Shown: positions 1 to 5,768 of the stretch, in pieces
Position numbering within the stretch: the first letter of the stretch is position 1
How the letters are laid out: each line of letters opens with the position of its first letter
Source of the DNA: Oscillospiraceae bacterium
Lineage (GTDB): Bacteria; Bacillota; Clostridia; Oscillospirales; UBA929
DNA: 10,193 bases
Direction: 5' to 3'
NCBI GenBank assembly: GCA_009777435.1
Contig: WRLW01000038.1
Span: forward strand, 1 to 10,193
The notes under the pieces: generated by a model
Seen by the model: the letters and a program-made list of their open reading frames with translations, nothing else
Databases searched by the model: none
Told to the model about the DNA's origin: nothing
Made by a program: the position numbers and the translations under genes

Positions 1-705
1 ATGCGTACGGAGAACGCCGTGCCGCTGGTTCTGGCGCTAGTGGCGATTATCATGGTAGTCTCGATATACATAACGCTCAACCACGCGGAAACCTTGTTCG
101 CCTCTGTAAGGCCATATTCACATACAGTCGTGATCGACGCCGGGCACGGCGGCGAGGACGGGGGCGCCGTATCGGTCAACGGCATCCATGAGAGCGGGAT
201 AAATCTGGCTATAGCCCAAAAGACCGACGCGCTGATGCGGTTCTACGGCGTCCGCACGGTCATGGTGCGCACCGACGACATATCCATACACCACGCCTCG
301 GCGCGTACCATAGCCGAAAAGAAACGAAGCGATCTGGTTAACCGCGTGGAGCTTATAAACGGCGTTGAAAACGCGCTGCTGCTGAGCATCCACCAAAACT
401 CGTTCCCGGAGTCAAAGTATTTCGGGGCGCAGATGTTTCATGGAGACGACCCGGCGGCCATACCGCTCGCGCTCAGGCTTCAGGAACTGTTTTTGAAAAT
501 CGACCCCGACAATACGCGCAAAATAAAAAAAGTAACCAAAGGCGCCGCGTATGTTATGGATAACGCGGAGTGCCCCGCGATATTGGCGGAGTGTGGCTTT
601 TTATCTAACCACGGCGACGCGGGCAAGCTGACCGCCGAGCCTTATCAGCGCAAGGTAGCCGCCGTCCTGCTCGCGGGATATCTGGATAGTATAAAAGCGC
701 CTTAG
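1..705 (+). CDS. cwlD: Germination-specific N-acetylmuramoyl-L-alanine amidase (Amidase_3 family), CwlD-like
   Basis: Predicted zinc amidase that cleaves the bond between N-acetylmuramic acid and L-alanine in peptidoglycan. CwlD homologues act in spore cortex formation by helping produce muramic delta-lactam, which germination lytic enzymes recognise. The 234-aa length is close to the roughly 237 aa of Bacillus subtilis CwlD. Residues 7-27 form one hydrophobic segment, a signal anchor that would place the enzyme outside the membrane. The Amidase_3 domain follows, with DAGHGG (His49), Glu64 and the SIHQN motif (His131) as expected zinc ligands, and Glu197 in LAECGFLSN as the expected catalytic acid. 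The start is the first base of the window, so nothing upstream can be checked and an earlier start cannot be excluded. It ends 15 nt before radA and probably shares its transcript. Family assignment is firm; the CwlD subtype rests on length, the N-terminal anchor and overall similarity. Confidence 0.88.
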   Translation: MRTENAVPLVLALVAIIMVVSIYITLNHAETLFASVRPYSHTVVIDAGHGGEDGGAVSVNGIHESGINLAIAQKTDALMRFYGVRTVMVRTDDISIHHASARTIAEKKRSDLVNRVELINGVENALLLSIHQNSFPESKYFGAQMFHGDDPAAIPLALRLQELFLKIDPDNTRKIKKVTKGAAYVMDNAECPAILAECGFLSNHGDAGKLTAEPYQRKVAAVLLAGYLDSIKAP

Positions 706-720
706 AAAGGACAGGCTGGA

Positions 721-2064
721 ATGGCAAAACAAAAGAATGTGTTTATGTGCGGCGAGTGCGGCGCGGAGGCGCTGCGCTGGCAGGGCCAATGCCCGTCATG
801 CAAGGCTTGGAACACGATGCGGGAGGTCAGCGGGGTTCCCGCGCGCGTCACGGCGGCCGCCGGCTCAGGGCGGCCGCTAAAGCTGTCCGAGATACGGATG
901 GCGGACGAGGTTCGTTTTAAGACGGGCATGAACGAGCTTGACAGGGTGCTGGGCGGCGGCGCCGTCGCCGGGTCGCTCGCCTTGGCGGCGGGGGAGCCGG
1001 GCATCGGCAAATCGACGCTGCTGCTGCAAATCTGCGGCTCGCTGTGCGGGTTCTCAAAGGTCTTATATGTCTCCGGCGAGGAATCCGCGCGGCAAATCAG
1101 GCTGCGCGCGGAACGGCTGGGCGTCATGTCCGAAAATCTGTATATACTCTGCGAGACCAACATGGATATCATAGCGTCGTCGCTCGACTGCGCGGATATA
1201 CTGATAATAGATTCCATACAGACCATGTTCATGCCCGATATAGCGTCCTCGCCGGGCAGCGTCACACAGGTCAGGGAGTGTACGATGTCGCTGATGAGGC
1301 ACGCTAAAGGGCGCGGCGTGACCGTATTCGTGGTAGGGCACGTTAACAAGGAGGGCGCTATCGCCGGGCCGAAGGTACTTGAGCATATGGTGGATTGCGT
1401 GCTGTACTTCGAGGGGGAGCGCCAAATGCCGTACCGCATACTGCGCGCGGCCAAGAACCGCTTCGGCTCCACCCATGAGCTTGGCGTCTTTGAGATGCGC
1501 GACACCGGGCTTGTCGAGGTGCCCGACCCGTCCGAAGCGCTGCTGGCCGGACGCCCGCTTGACGCTCCGGGTACATGCGTGGTATGCGCGATGGAGGGTA
1601 CGCGCCCGCTGCTTGCGGAGATACAGGCGCTGGTCACGCCCACCACATACAATTATCCGAGGCGTATGGCAAACGGCGTTGAACTCAACCGCGCGCTGCT
1701 GCTGCTGGCCGTGCTTGAAAAGCGCGGAGGCCACTATGTGGGCAATGCCGACGCGTATATCAACGTTGTGGGAGGCTTCTCGATTAACGAAACGGCCGCC
1801 GACCTGCCAACGCTGCTGGCGCTGGCTTCCAGTTTAATGGACAAGCCCGTCTCCAGAGGGCTTGCGGCCTTTGGAGAGATAGGCCTGACGGGCGAACTGC
1901 GCTCGGTAAGGGCGGCCGAGCAGCGGCTGTTGGAGATGAAGCGGCTGGGCTTTGGGCGCTGTATGATGCCCGCGCAAGGCACGCGCGCCGTCCGCGCGCC
2001 GGACGGCATCGAGGTCATACGCGTCAAGACCCTGAAAGAGGCTTTGCGTCTGGCGTTTGAATAG
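721..2064 (+). CDS. radA: DNA repair protein RadA (Sms), recombination ATPase
   Basis: RadA is a cytosolic RecA-like hexameric ATPase that promotes branch migration and processing of recombination intermediates. The 447 aa match the usual family length. Domains in order: an N-terminal zinc finger with C10-x2-C13 and C24-x2-C27; a RecA core with Walker A GEPGIGKST at 91-99 and a Walker B-type strand LIIDS at 161-165; the RadA-specific KNRFG motif at 245-249; and a C-terminal Lon-protease-like domain from about 280, including the GEIGLTGELR stretch at 385-394. The ATG at 721 is preceded by AGAAAGG at 704-710, and the zinc finger begins directly after it, so this start is secure. It follows cwlD by 15 nt. 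I see no terminator between its stop and the yajC promoter 24 nt downstream, so readthrough into the next unit is possible. Confidence 0.97.
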   Translation: MAKQKNVFMCGECGAEALRWQGQCPSCKAWNTMREVSGVPARVTAAAGSGRPLKLSEIRMADEVRFKTGMNELDRVLGGGAVAGSLALAAGEPGIGKSTLLLQICGSLCGFSKVLYVSGEESARQIRLRAERLGVMSENLYILCETNMDIIASSLDCADILIIDSIQTMFMPDIASSPGSVTQVRECTMSLMRHAKGRGVTVFVVGHVNKEGAIAGPKVLEHMVDCVLYFEGERQMPYRILRAAKNRFGSTHELGVFEMRDTGLVEVPDPSEALLAGRPLDAPGTCVVCAMEGTRPLLAEIQALVTPTTYNYPRRMANGVELNRALLLLAVLEKRGGHYVGNADAYINVVGGFSINETAADLPTLLALASSLMDKPVSRGLAAFGEIGLTGELRSVRAAEQRLLEMKRLGFGRCMMPAQGTRAVRAPDGIEVIRVKTLKEALRLAFE

Positions 2065-2088
2065 AACCTGAATCGCGGAAAAAAATAC

Positions 2089-2116
2089 TTGCAAACGGCG
2101 GCATGTCTGATATAAT
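2089..2116 (+). promoter_or_regulatory. Extended -10 vegetative promoter for the yajC-scfB unit
   Basis: A -35 TTGCAA (2089-2094) and a perfect -10 TATAAT (2111-2116) are separated by 16 nt. The -10 carries the upstream TG (2108-2109), so it reads TGATATAAT, an extended -10 element. Transcription should begin near 2123 and give a leader of about 75 nt before yajC. The leader contains a small GC-rich hairpin, GCGCG (2143-2147) and CGCGC (2152-2156) around TCAA. I recognise no riboswitch class in it. Confidence 0.75.
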
Positions 2117-2198
2117 AACCGAAGCGGCTTTACTTTATCATTGCGCGTCAACGCGCGCCGCGTACGCGTACTGTGCTTATCCGAAAGGGGTGAAATTT

Positions 2199-2531
2199 AT
2201 GTTGTATAATGTATTGGCGGCAGCCGCGGACGGGGCGGAGCAGGGCGGCGACGCGATGTCCGCGCTGATCGGTATGGTGCTTCCTTTCGCGCTGCTGATA
2301 GGCGTTATGTATTTTCTGATGATACGCCCGGAAAGCAAGCGGAAAAAACAGATGGCCAGAATGCTCAATGAATTGATCGTCGGCGACGAGGTAACGACCA
2401 GGGGCGGCATAATCGGCAAGATCGTAAGTATCAAGGATGATACGGTGACGGTCGAGACCGGGGCGGATAAGGTGCGCATCAAGTTTGTGCGCGATGCGAT
2501 ATCCTCAAAAAAGGCGCCGATTTCGGATTAG
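2199..2531 (+). CDS. yajC: Preprotein translocase accessory subunit YajC
   Basis: YajC is a small single-span membrane protein that associates with SecDF and the SecYEG translocon. This protein has 110 aa: a short N-terminal region, one membrane segment at about 21-42, then the family hallmark IRPESKRKK at 42-50 and a soluble beta-rich tail containing GDEVTTRGGIIGKI at 62-75, which is typical of YajC. The reading frame is open from an ATG at 2103, but that codon lies inside the promoter. The ATG at 2199 has an AAGGGGTG Shine-Dalgarno at 2185-2192 and gives the normal YajC N-terminus. In many Clostridia yajC neighbours secD/secF; here it is followed by a small membrane protein gene and the SCIFF pair, and no secD/secF lies in the window. 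Confidence 0.95.
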   Translation: MLYNVLAAAADGAEQGGDAMSALIGMVLPFALLIGVMYFLMIRPESKRKKQMARMLNELIVGDEVTTRGGIIGKIVSIKDDTVTVETGADKVRIKFVRDAISSKKAPISD

Positions 2532-2564
2532 TTACTTGTACTATCCGGCCGTTTTCACGCATAC

Positions 2565-2608
2565 AATTTCACCATGGACACGCGTAAAAACGCGGGAAGG
2601 GTGAAATT
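2565..2608 (+). promoter_or_regulatory. RNA hairpin overlapping the ribosome binding site of the DUF3792-type gene
   Basis: AATTTCACC (2565-2573) is a perfect 9-bp inverted complement of GGTGAAATT (2600-2608). Inside it, CGCGT (2581-2585) pairs with ACGCG (2590-2594) around an AAAA loop. The downstream arm starts at the GGAAGGG Shine-Dalgarno (2595-2601) and ends 3 nt before the ATG at 2612, so folding would hide the ribosome binding site. No T-run follows, so it is not a terminator on this strand. The structure is read from sequence; a regulatory role is inference. Confidence 0.45.
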
Positions 2609-2611
2609 ATT

Positions 2612-3013
2612 ATGCGTGATAAGCACGACGAGCCTAAGCGCCTGCTGAAACCGCTGCTGATGTCGCTGGCCGTGGGCTTGCTGATGTCGCTGACCATATT
2701 GGCCGCGGGCGCCGCAATGGTATCCTCAGGTATGATACGGCAAAGCCATATGCCGGCCGCGGCGGGCGCGGCATGTTTAGCCGGCGCGTTCGTGGTGGGC
2801 GCGCGCAGCGTGTCGCTGATGAAGTCAAGGGCGTTGATGGCAGGTATAGCGGGCGGCTTAGGGTACTTCATGGCGCTGTTTCTGCTCGGCTCGGTGCTGT
2901 ATCTGCGCGGGCTGCCCTCGACATCGGCAACGACTATGCTGATTACGGGGATAGCCGGCGGGCTGGCCGCCGGTATCATGGGGGCCTTGCACAAGCCGCG
3001 CAATATGCGTTAG
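2612..3013 (+). CDS. Small four-helix membrane protein, TIGR04086/DUF3792 (YrzE-like) family
   Basis: A 133-aa, very hydrophobic protein with four predicted membrane segments at about 15-39, 48-70, 74-98 and 104-125. It has a charged N-terminus (MRDKHDEPKR) and a basic C-terminal tail. Segments 3 and 4 are rich in Gly and Ala (for example GIAGGLGYF and GIAGGLAAG), consistent with tight helix packing. Its size, topology and place between yajC and the SCIFF gene match the TIGR04086/DUF3792 family, which commonly holds this position in Clostridia; its function is not known. The start at 2612 follows a GGAAGGG Shine-Dalgarno that lies in a predicted hairpin. It lies 80 nt after yajC and 29 nt before scfA, so co-transcription is likely. 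I assign the family by context and topology rather than by a catalytic motif. Confidence 0.8.
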   Translation: MRDKHDEPKRLLKPLLMSLAVGLLMSLTILAAGAAMVSSGMIRQSHMPAAAGAACLAGAFVVGARSVSLMKSRALMAGIAGGLGYFMALFLLGSVLYLRGLPSTSATTMLITGIAGGLAAGIMGALHKPRNMR

Positions 3014-3042
3014 GTATTATTACATATGAACGGAGAGTCTCA

Positions 3043-3189
3043 ATGGAACATGTTAAAACAATAGGGCGTCCGGTGCTGGCGCAGACCGCGCATGACGGCG
3101 GCTGCGGCGAATGTCAGACATCCTGCCAGTCGGCCTGTAAAACGTCTTGCACCGTGGCCAACCAGCGCTGCGAAAAGCCTAAAAAATAA
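3043..3189 (+). CDS. scfA: SCIFF ranthipeptide precursor (six cysteines in forty-five residues)
   Basis: A 48-aa ribosomal peptide precursor. The C-terminal core GGCGECQTSCQSACKTSC is the strongly conserved SCIFF signature. The six cysteines are C21, C24, C28, C32, C36 and C43, and the leader is MEHVKTIGRPVLAQTAHDG. SCIFF peptides are modified by a partner radical SAM enzyme that installs sulfur-to-carbon thioether links (ranthipeptide class). From memory, the Clostridium thermocellum homologue has a crosslink between Cys32 and Thr37, and both residues occur here at those positions. The gene has a good GGAGAG Shine-Dalgarno (3032-3037) 5 nt before the ATG. Its stop lies 4 nt before the maturase start, so the two are probably translationally coupled. 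The mature product's function, export and any final cleavage are not known from sequence. Confidence 0.95.
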   Translation: MEHVKTIGRPVLAQTAHDGGCGECQTSCQSACKTSCTVANQRCEKPKK

Positions 3190-3193
3190 AGCT

Positions 3194-4513
3194 GTGGTTC
3201 ATCTTTTTACCGGGCTTGGGCAGTATATCGCGCTTGACGTGGGCAGCGGCGCGGTACACGCGCTCAGCCCGGACGCTTATGCGCTCCTCTCGAAGGTTAT
3301 CGAGCTGGGCCTGCCTATGACCGAGGAAATTCCAGAAGCGCTGGAGCATATGGCTGGCGGCGGCGCGTGGCCGCCGCTTTTCTCCCTGTACGCCGGAGGT
3401 ATGCTTTTCGCGGACGACCAAGCGGCGTCGATAACGCCGCCTGAGAACACGCCCCTCAAAGCCATATGCCTGCATGTGGCGCACGACTGCAACCTGCGGT
3501 GCGCGTATTGCTTCGCGGAAACGGGCGGCTTTGGCGCCGGGCGGTCGCTGATGGACGCCGATACCGCGCGCAAGGCGATAGACTTTCTCGTGTCGCGCTC
3601 CGGGAACCGCCGCAACCTTGAGGTCGATTTTTTTGGCGGCGAGCCGCTGATGGCTATAGATACGGTCAAGGCCGCCATAACCCACGCGCGCGGTTATGAA
3701 AAGAATTTCCGCTTCACGCTGACTACGAACGGCGTTCTGCTGAACGACGAAATAACGGATTTCCTGAATTCCGAGATGGGCAACGTCGTCCTGTCGCTTG
3801 ACGGGCGCCGCGCCGTTAACGACGCGGCGCGCCGCACTATTTCGGGCGGCGGCTGTTACGATATTATTGTTCCCAAGCTCAAGAGGTTTGCCGGGCGCAG
3901 GGCGGGGGACTGGTTTGTGCGCGGAACCTTCACGGCCCGTAACCTTGATTTTTGCGAGGACGTTTTGCATCTCGCCAAGCTCGGCCTGCGCAATATATCT
4001 ATAGAGCCCGCCGTCCTGCCGGACGGCCATAAGCTTGCGCTGACGGCCGAGCATCTGCCCGCCGTCTTTGCGGAGTACGAGCGCCTCGCGGAATCGATGG
4101 CAAGCGATCCGGGATTTTCGTTTTTCCATTTCAATATTGATCTGGAGCAGGGGCCTTGCGTGTATAAGCGTCTGCGCGGCTGCGGCGCCGGCTTTGAGTA
4201 TGCCGCCGTGACGCCCGACGGGGGCGTTTATCCGTGTCACCAGTTCGCCGGAAAGCCGGAATTCCGTATGGGAAGCGTCCACGGCGGCGCTCTCGATATA
4301 AGCATCATGGAGCGCTTTTCTAAAACTCATGTACACTCCCGGGCCGCGTGCGCGTCATGCTGGGCCAAATATTTTTGCAGCGGCGGCTGCCACGCGGCGA
4401 ACCTGAATGTGACGGGCGATATGGATATCCCCTATGCCATCGGCTGTGAGCTTGAGAAAAAACGTCTGGAATGTGCGCTTGCGCTCCAGGCCGCGCGAGC
4501 CGTTAATACCTGA
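3194..4513 (+). CDS. scfB: SCIFF radical SAM/SPASM maturase (thioether-forming)
   Basis: Cytosolic S-adenosylmethionine enzyme expected to form thioether crosslinks in the SCIFF precursor encoded just upstream. With the GTG start at 3194 the protein has 439 aa, close to the family's roughly 450. The N-terminal 85 residues (MVHLFTGLGQYIALDVGSGA at 1-20) correspond to the precursor-binding region. The radical SAM cluster motif C99-x3-C103-x2-C106 lies in CNLRCAYC. The FFGGEPL motif that helps bind SAM follows. The C-terminal SPASM region has C330, C348, C386, C389, C395, C399 and C418, enough for two auxiliary 4Fe-4S clusters. An in-frame ATG at 3092 would overlap scfA and add a low-complexity stretch unlike the family, so I reject it. 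GTG 3194 has no clear Shine-Dalgarno and begins 4 nt after the scfA stop, suggesting coupled translation. The gene ends the unit before a terminator. Confidence 0.95.
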   Translation: MVHLFTGLGQYIALDVGSGAVHALSPDAYALLSKVIELGLPMTEEIPEALEHMAGGGAWPPLFSLYAGGMLFADDQAASITPPENTPLKAICLHVAHDCNLRCAYCFAETGGFGAGRSLMDADTARKAIDFLVSRSGNRRNLEVDFFGGEPLMAIDTVKAAITHARGYEKNFRFTLTTNGVLLNDEITDFLNSEMGNVVLSLDGRRAVNDAARRTISGGGCYDIIVPKLKRFAGRRAGDWFVRGTFTARNLDFCEDVLHLAKLGLRNISIEPAVLPDGHKLALTAEHLPAVFAEYERLAESMASDPGFSFFHFNIDLEQGPCVYKRLRGCGAGFEYAAVTPDGGVYPCHQFAGKPEFRMGSVHGGALDISIMERFSKTHVHSRAACASCWAKYFCSGGCHAANLNVTGDMDIPYAIGCELEKKRLECALALQAARAVNT

Positions 4514-4582
4514 CGATTATACAACATGCACAAAATTATGGAAAAACATAATTGAAAACCTCCCCCAAACACTTTTATGGTC

Positions 4583-4617
4583 AAGCGCGCGCCGTTATGG
4601 CGCCGCTTTTTTGTTTT
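4583..4617 (+). terminator. Rho-independent terminator after scfB
   Basis: AAGCG (4583-4587) pairs with CGCTT (4604-4608), and CGCC (4590-4593) with GGCG (4599-4602). The two stems are separated by a small internal loop (CG opposite C), and the apical loop is GTTAT. The stem runs into TTTTTTGTTTT (4607-4617). It lies 70 nt after the scfB stop and would close the yajC-scfB unit. Confidence 0.8.
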
Positions 4618-4719
4618 GCCTTTATATGGTATTGAGCATGATAAATACACTCCACATATGGTGTTTTGAAAACCGTACTTTCGTTCTGTTTTGACCGTAC
4701 GGCGCGCGCGGTTCAGTTG

Positions 4720-4747
4720 GTTTACATAATATTGTTTACATAATATT
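4720..4747. repeat. Perfect 14-bp tandem repeat, two copies of GTTTACATAATATT
   Basis: Two head-to-tail identical copies occupy 4720-4733 and 4734-4747. The copies are strikingly AT-rich in a GC-rich genome and lie 42 nt upstream of the proC -35. Read on the minus strand each copy is AATATTATGTAAAC, which matches the XerD-binding half of the Bacillus subtilis dif site as I remember it. It could be a pair of operator half-sites, a Xer half-site relic, or chance. Confidence 0.9.
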
Positions 4748-4788
4748 TGTTGAATTGCACGAAAAATAACCGGCGGCCCTTATTGCGC

Positions 4789-4817
4789 TTGCAAAAGAGG
4801 TCGATTTATCGTATAGT
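4789..4817 (+). promoter_or_regulatory. Vegetative promoter for the proC-spoIIM-xerD operon
   Basis: A -35 TTGCAA (4789-4794) and a -10 TATAGT (4812-4817) are separated by 17 nt. The -35 and its flanks (CTTGCAAA) are identical to those of the yajC promoter. Transcription should start near 4824, leaving a leader of about 70 nt before the proC ATG. Confidence 0.7.
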
Positions 4818-4893
4818 ATTATCGGCGCCGAAAAATACGGCACGAACGTTCGGCGGCCTTAGAAAGCGTTAAGCGCGCGGATAGGGGATCCGA

Positions 4894-5706
4894 ATGACAG
4901 GGTATAAGCTCGGCGTTATAGGTCTTGGTCGTATGGGCTCGGCTATTGTCGAAGCGATCATAGAACATAAAATACTTGAGCCTGAGGAAATTCTGGCCTT
5001 TGACCCCAACACGGCGCATTGCGAGGCGCTGTCCGCAAAGGGCGTCACCATAGCCGCCAACAACAGGCGCGTCGCGCATATGAGCCCTATTGTGCTGCTC
5101 GCCGTCAAGCCGCAGATAGCCGGCGACGTTTTAACGGAAATCCAGACCGTCGCCGCCAATACATGCTTCATATCCATTATGGCCGGCATCAGTTCGGGTT
5201 ACATAAAATCTAAGCTCCCCAACACAACATATGTCATTCCGGCCATGCCTAATACACCACTAATTGTGGGTAAAGCCGCGACCATCATAGCGAAGCCCTC
5301 GGACGTGCCGCTTGAGTTTTACCGTGCCGCGGTTTCCATCTTCTCCTGCGCGGGCGACGTCGTTTTTGTTGACGAGGATTACATAAACGCCTGCATACCG
5401 CTGTCGTCGTCCAGCCCCGCGTTCTTTTACAGGATGGCGGCCGAGATGCTCAGATACGCGGAGCAGCTCGAGGTAGACCCCGTGGTCGCCTTGCGTCTGG
5501 TGGCGCAGGCCATGGAAGGCGCGGCCGTCATGCTAAGGGAGTCGGGGAAATCGCCCGACGAGCTGATATCGCAGGTCGCGTCGCCCGGAGGCACTACGCT
5601 GGCCGCCCTTGACCAGATGGACATACACGGCTTTGACGAAGCCCTGCGCGAGGCTCTGATAGCCTGTAAGCTCCGCGCGGACGAGTTGAGCAGAACACCG
5701 ACATAA
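4894..5706 (+). CDS. proC: Pyrroline-5-carboxylate reductase
   Basis: Predicted cytosolic enzyme for the last step of proline synthesis, reducing 1-pyrroline-5-carboxylate with NAD(P)H. The 270 aa match the family. The Rossmann fold begins with GVIGLGRMG (7-15). Next come LAVKPQ (69-74) and AMPNTPLIVGKA (117-128), and the C-terminal helical domain carries the diagnostic SPGGTT (230-235). One deviation: the substrate-site signature, normally SGSGPA, reads SSSSPA at 171-176, so both glycines are serines. The rest is well conserved, so I keep the assignment, but activity or substrate may differ. The start is set by AGGGG (4883-4887) 6 nt before ATG 4894. It is first in an apparent operon with spoIIM and xerD; no other proline gene is nearby. 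Confidence 0.92.
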   Translation: MTGYKLGVIGLGRMGSAIVEAIIEHKILEPEEILAFDPNTAHCEALSAKGVTIAANNRRVAHMSPIVLLAVKPQIAGDVLTEIQTVAANTCFISIMAGISSGYIKSKLPNTTYVIPAMPNTPLIVGKAATIIAKPSDVPLEFYRAAVSIFSCAGDVVFVDEDYINACIPLSSSSPAFFYRMAAEMLRYAEQLEVDPVVALRLVAQAMEGAAVMLRESGKSPDELISQVASPGGTTLAALDQMDIHGFDEALREALIACKLRADELSRTPT

Positions 5707-5730
5707 TGCCGCGCGCCGGCTCATACCATA
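5700..5730 (+). promoter_or_regulatory. Possible sigma-E-type sporulation promoter for spoIIM
   Basis: GACATAAT (5700-5707) resembles the mother-cell sigma-E -35 (GTCATATT-like). CATACCATA (5722-5730) differs from the sigma-E -10 (CATACANTA-like) at one position. The spacer is 14 nt. Transcription would begin near 5737, just before spoIIM, which is a sigma-E gene in Bacillus subtilis. The consensus is recalled, not computed here. Confidence 0.45.
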
Positions 5731-5768
5731 TAACATGTCCACATGTGGGCGCGTTTGGGGTAAGGGAC

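Larger units (their letters stand above)
4618..4893. other. Gene-free AT-rich intergenic region upstream of proC
   Basis: Together with the scfB 3' end, about 380 bases lack a credible gene. Beyond the terminator, this part holds an imperfect direct repeat of the form GTTTTGA(AAA)CCGTAC (4663-4678 and 4688-4700), the palindrome CCGTACGG (4695-4702), a perfect 14-bp tandem repeat (4720-4747) and the proC promoter (4789-4817). The open frames crossing it have no ribosome binding site or recognisable product. I see no tRNA or known riboswitch. Confidence 0.6.

Noticed and set aside
702..1652. Long minus-strand open frame (316 aa) opposite radA
   Set aside because: Ser/Thr/Pro-rich shadow of a strongly conserved gene on the other strand, with no recognisable domain.
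2536..2568. Possible promoter TTGTAC ... TACAAT between yajC and the next gene
   Set aside because: The spacer is 21 nt, too long, and the -10-like bases are better explained as part of the RBS hairpin.
3092..3193. ATG at 3092 as the start of the SCIFF maturase
   Set aside because: It would overlap two thirds of the scfA gene in another frame and add residues unlike the family. GTG 3194 gives the family-like N-terminus.
3179..4336. Long minus-strand open frame (385 aa) opposite scfB
   Set aside because: Arg/Ala/His-rich antisense shadow typical of GC-rich DNA; the plus strand encodes a complete radical SAM/SPASM enzyme.
4514..4893. tRNA, riboswitch or small RNA in the scfB-proC gap
   Set aside because: No cloverleaf, no known aptamer core. 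The only strong fold is the scfB terminator.
5706..5768. ATG at 5706 as the spoIIM start (TAATG overlap with proC)
   Set aside because: No Shine-Dalgarno and upstream of the likely sigma-E start point. Kept as an alternative, since stop-start reinitiation is possible.
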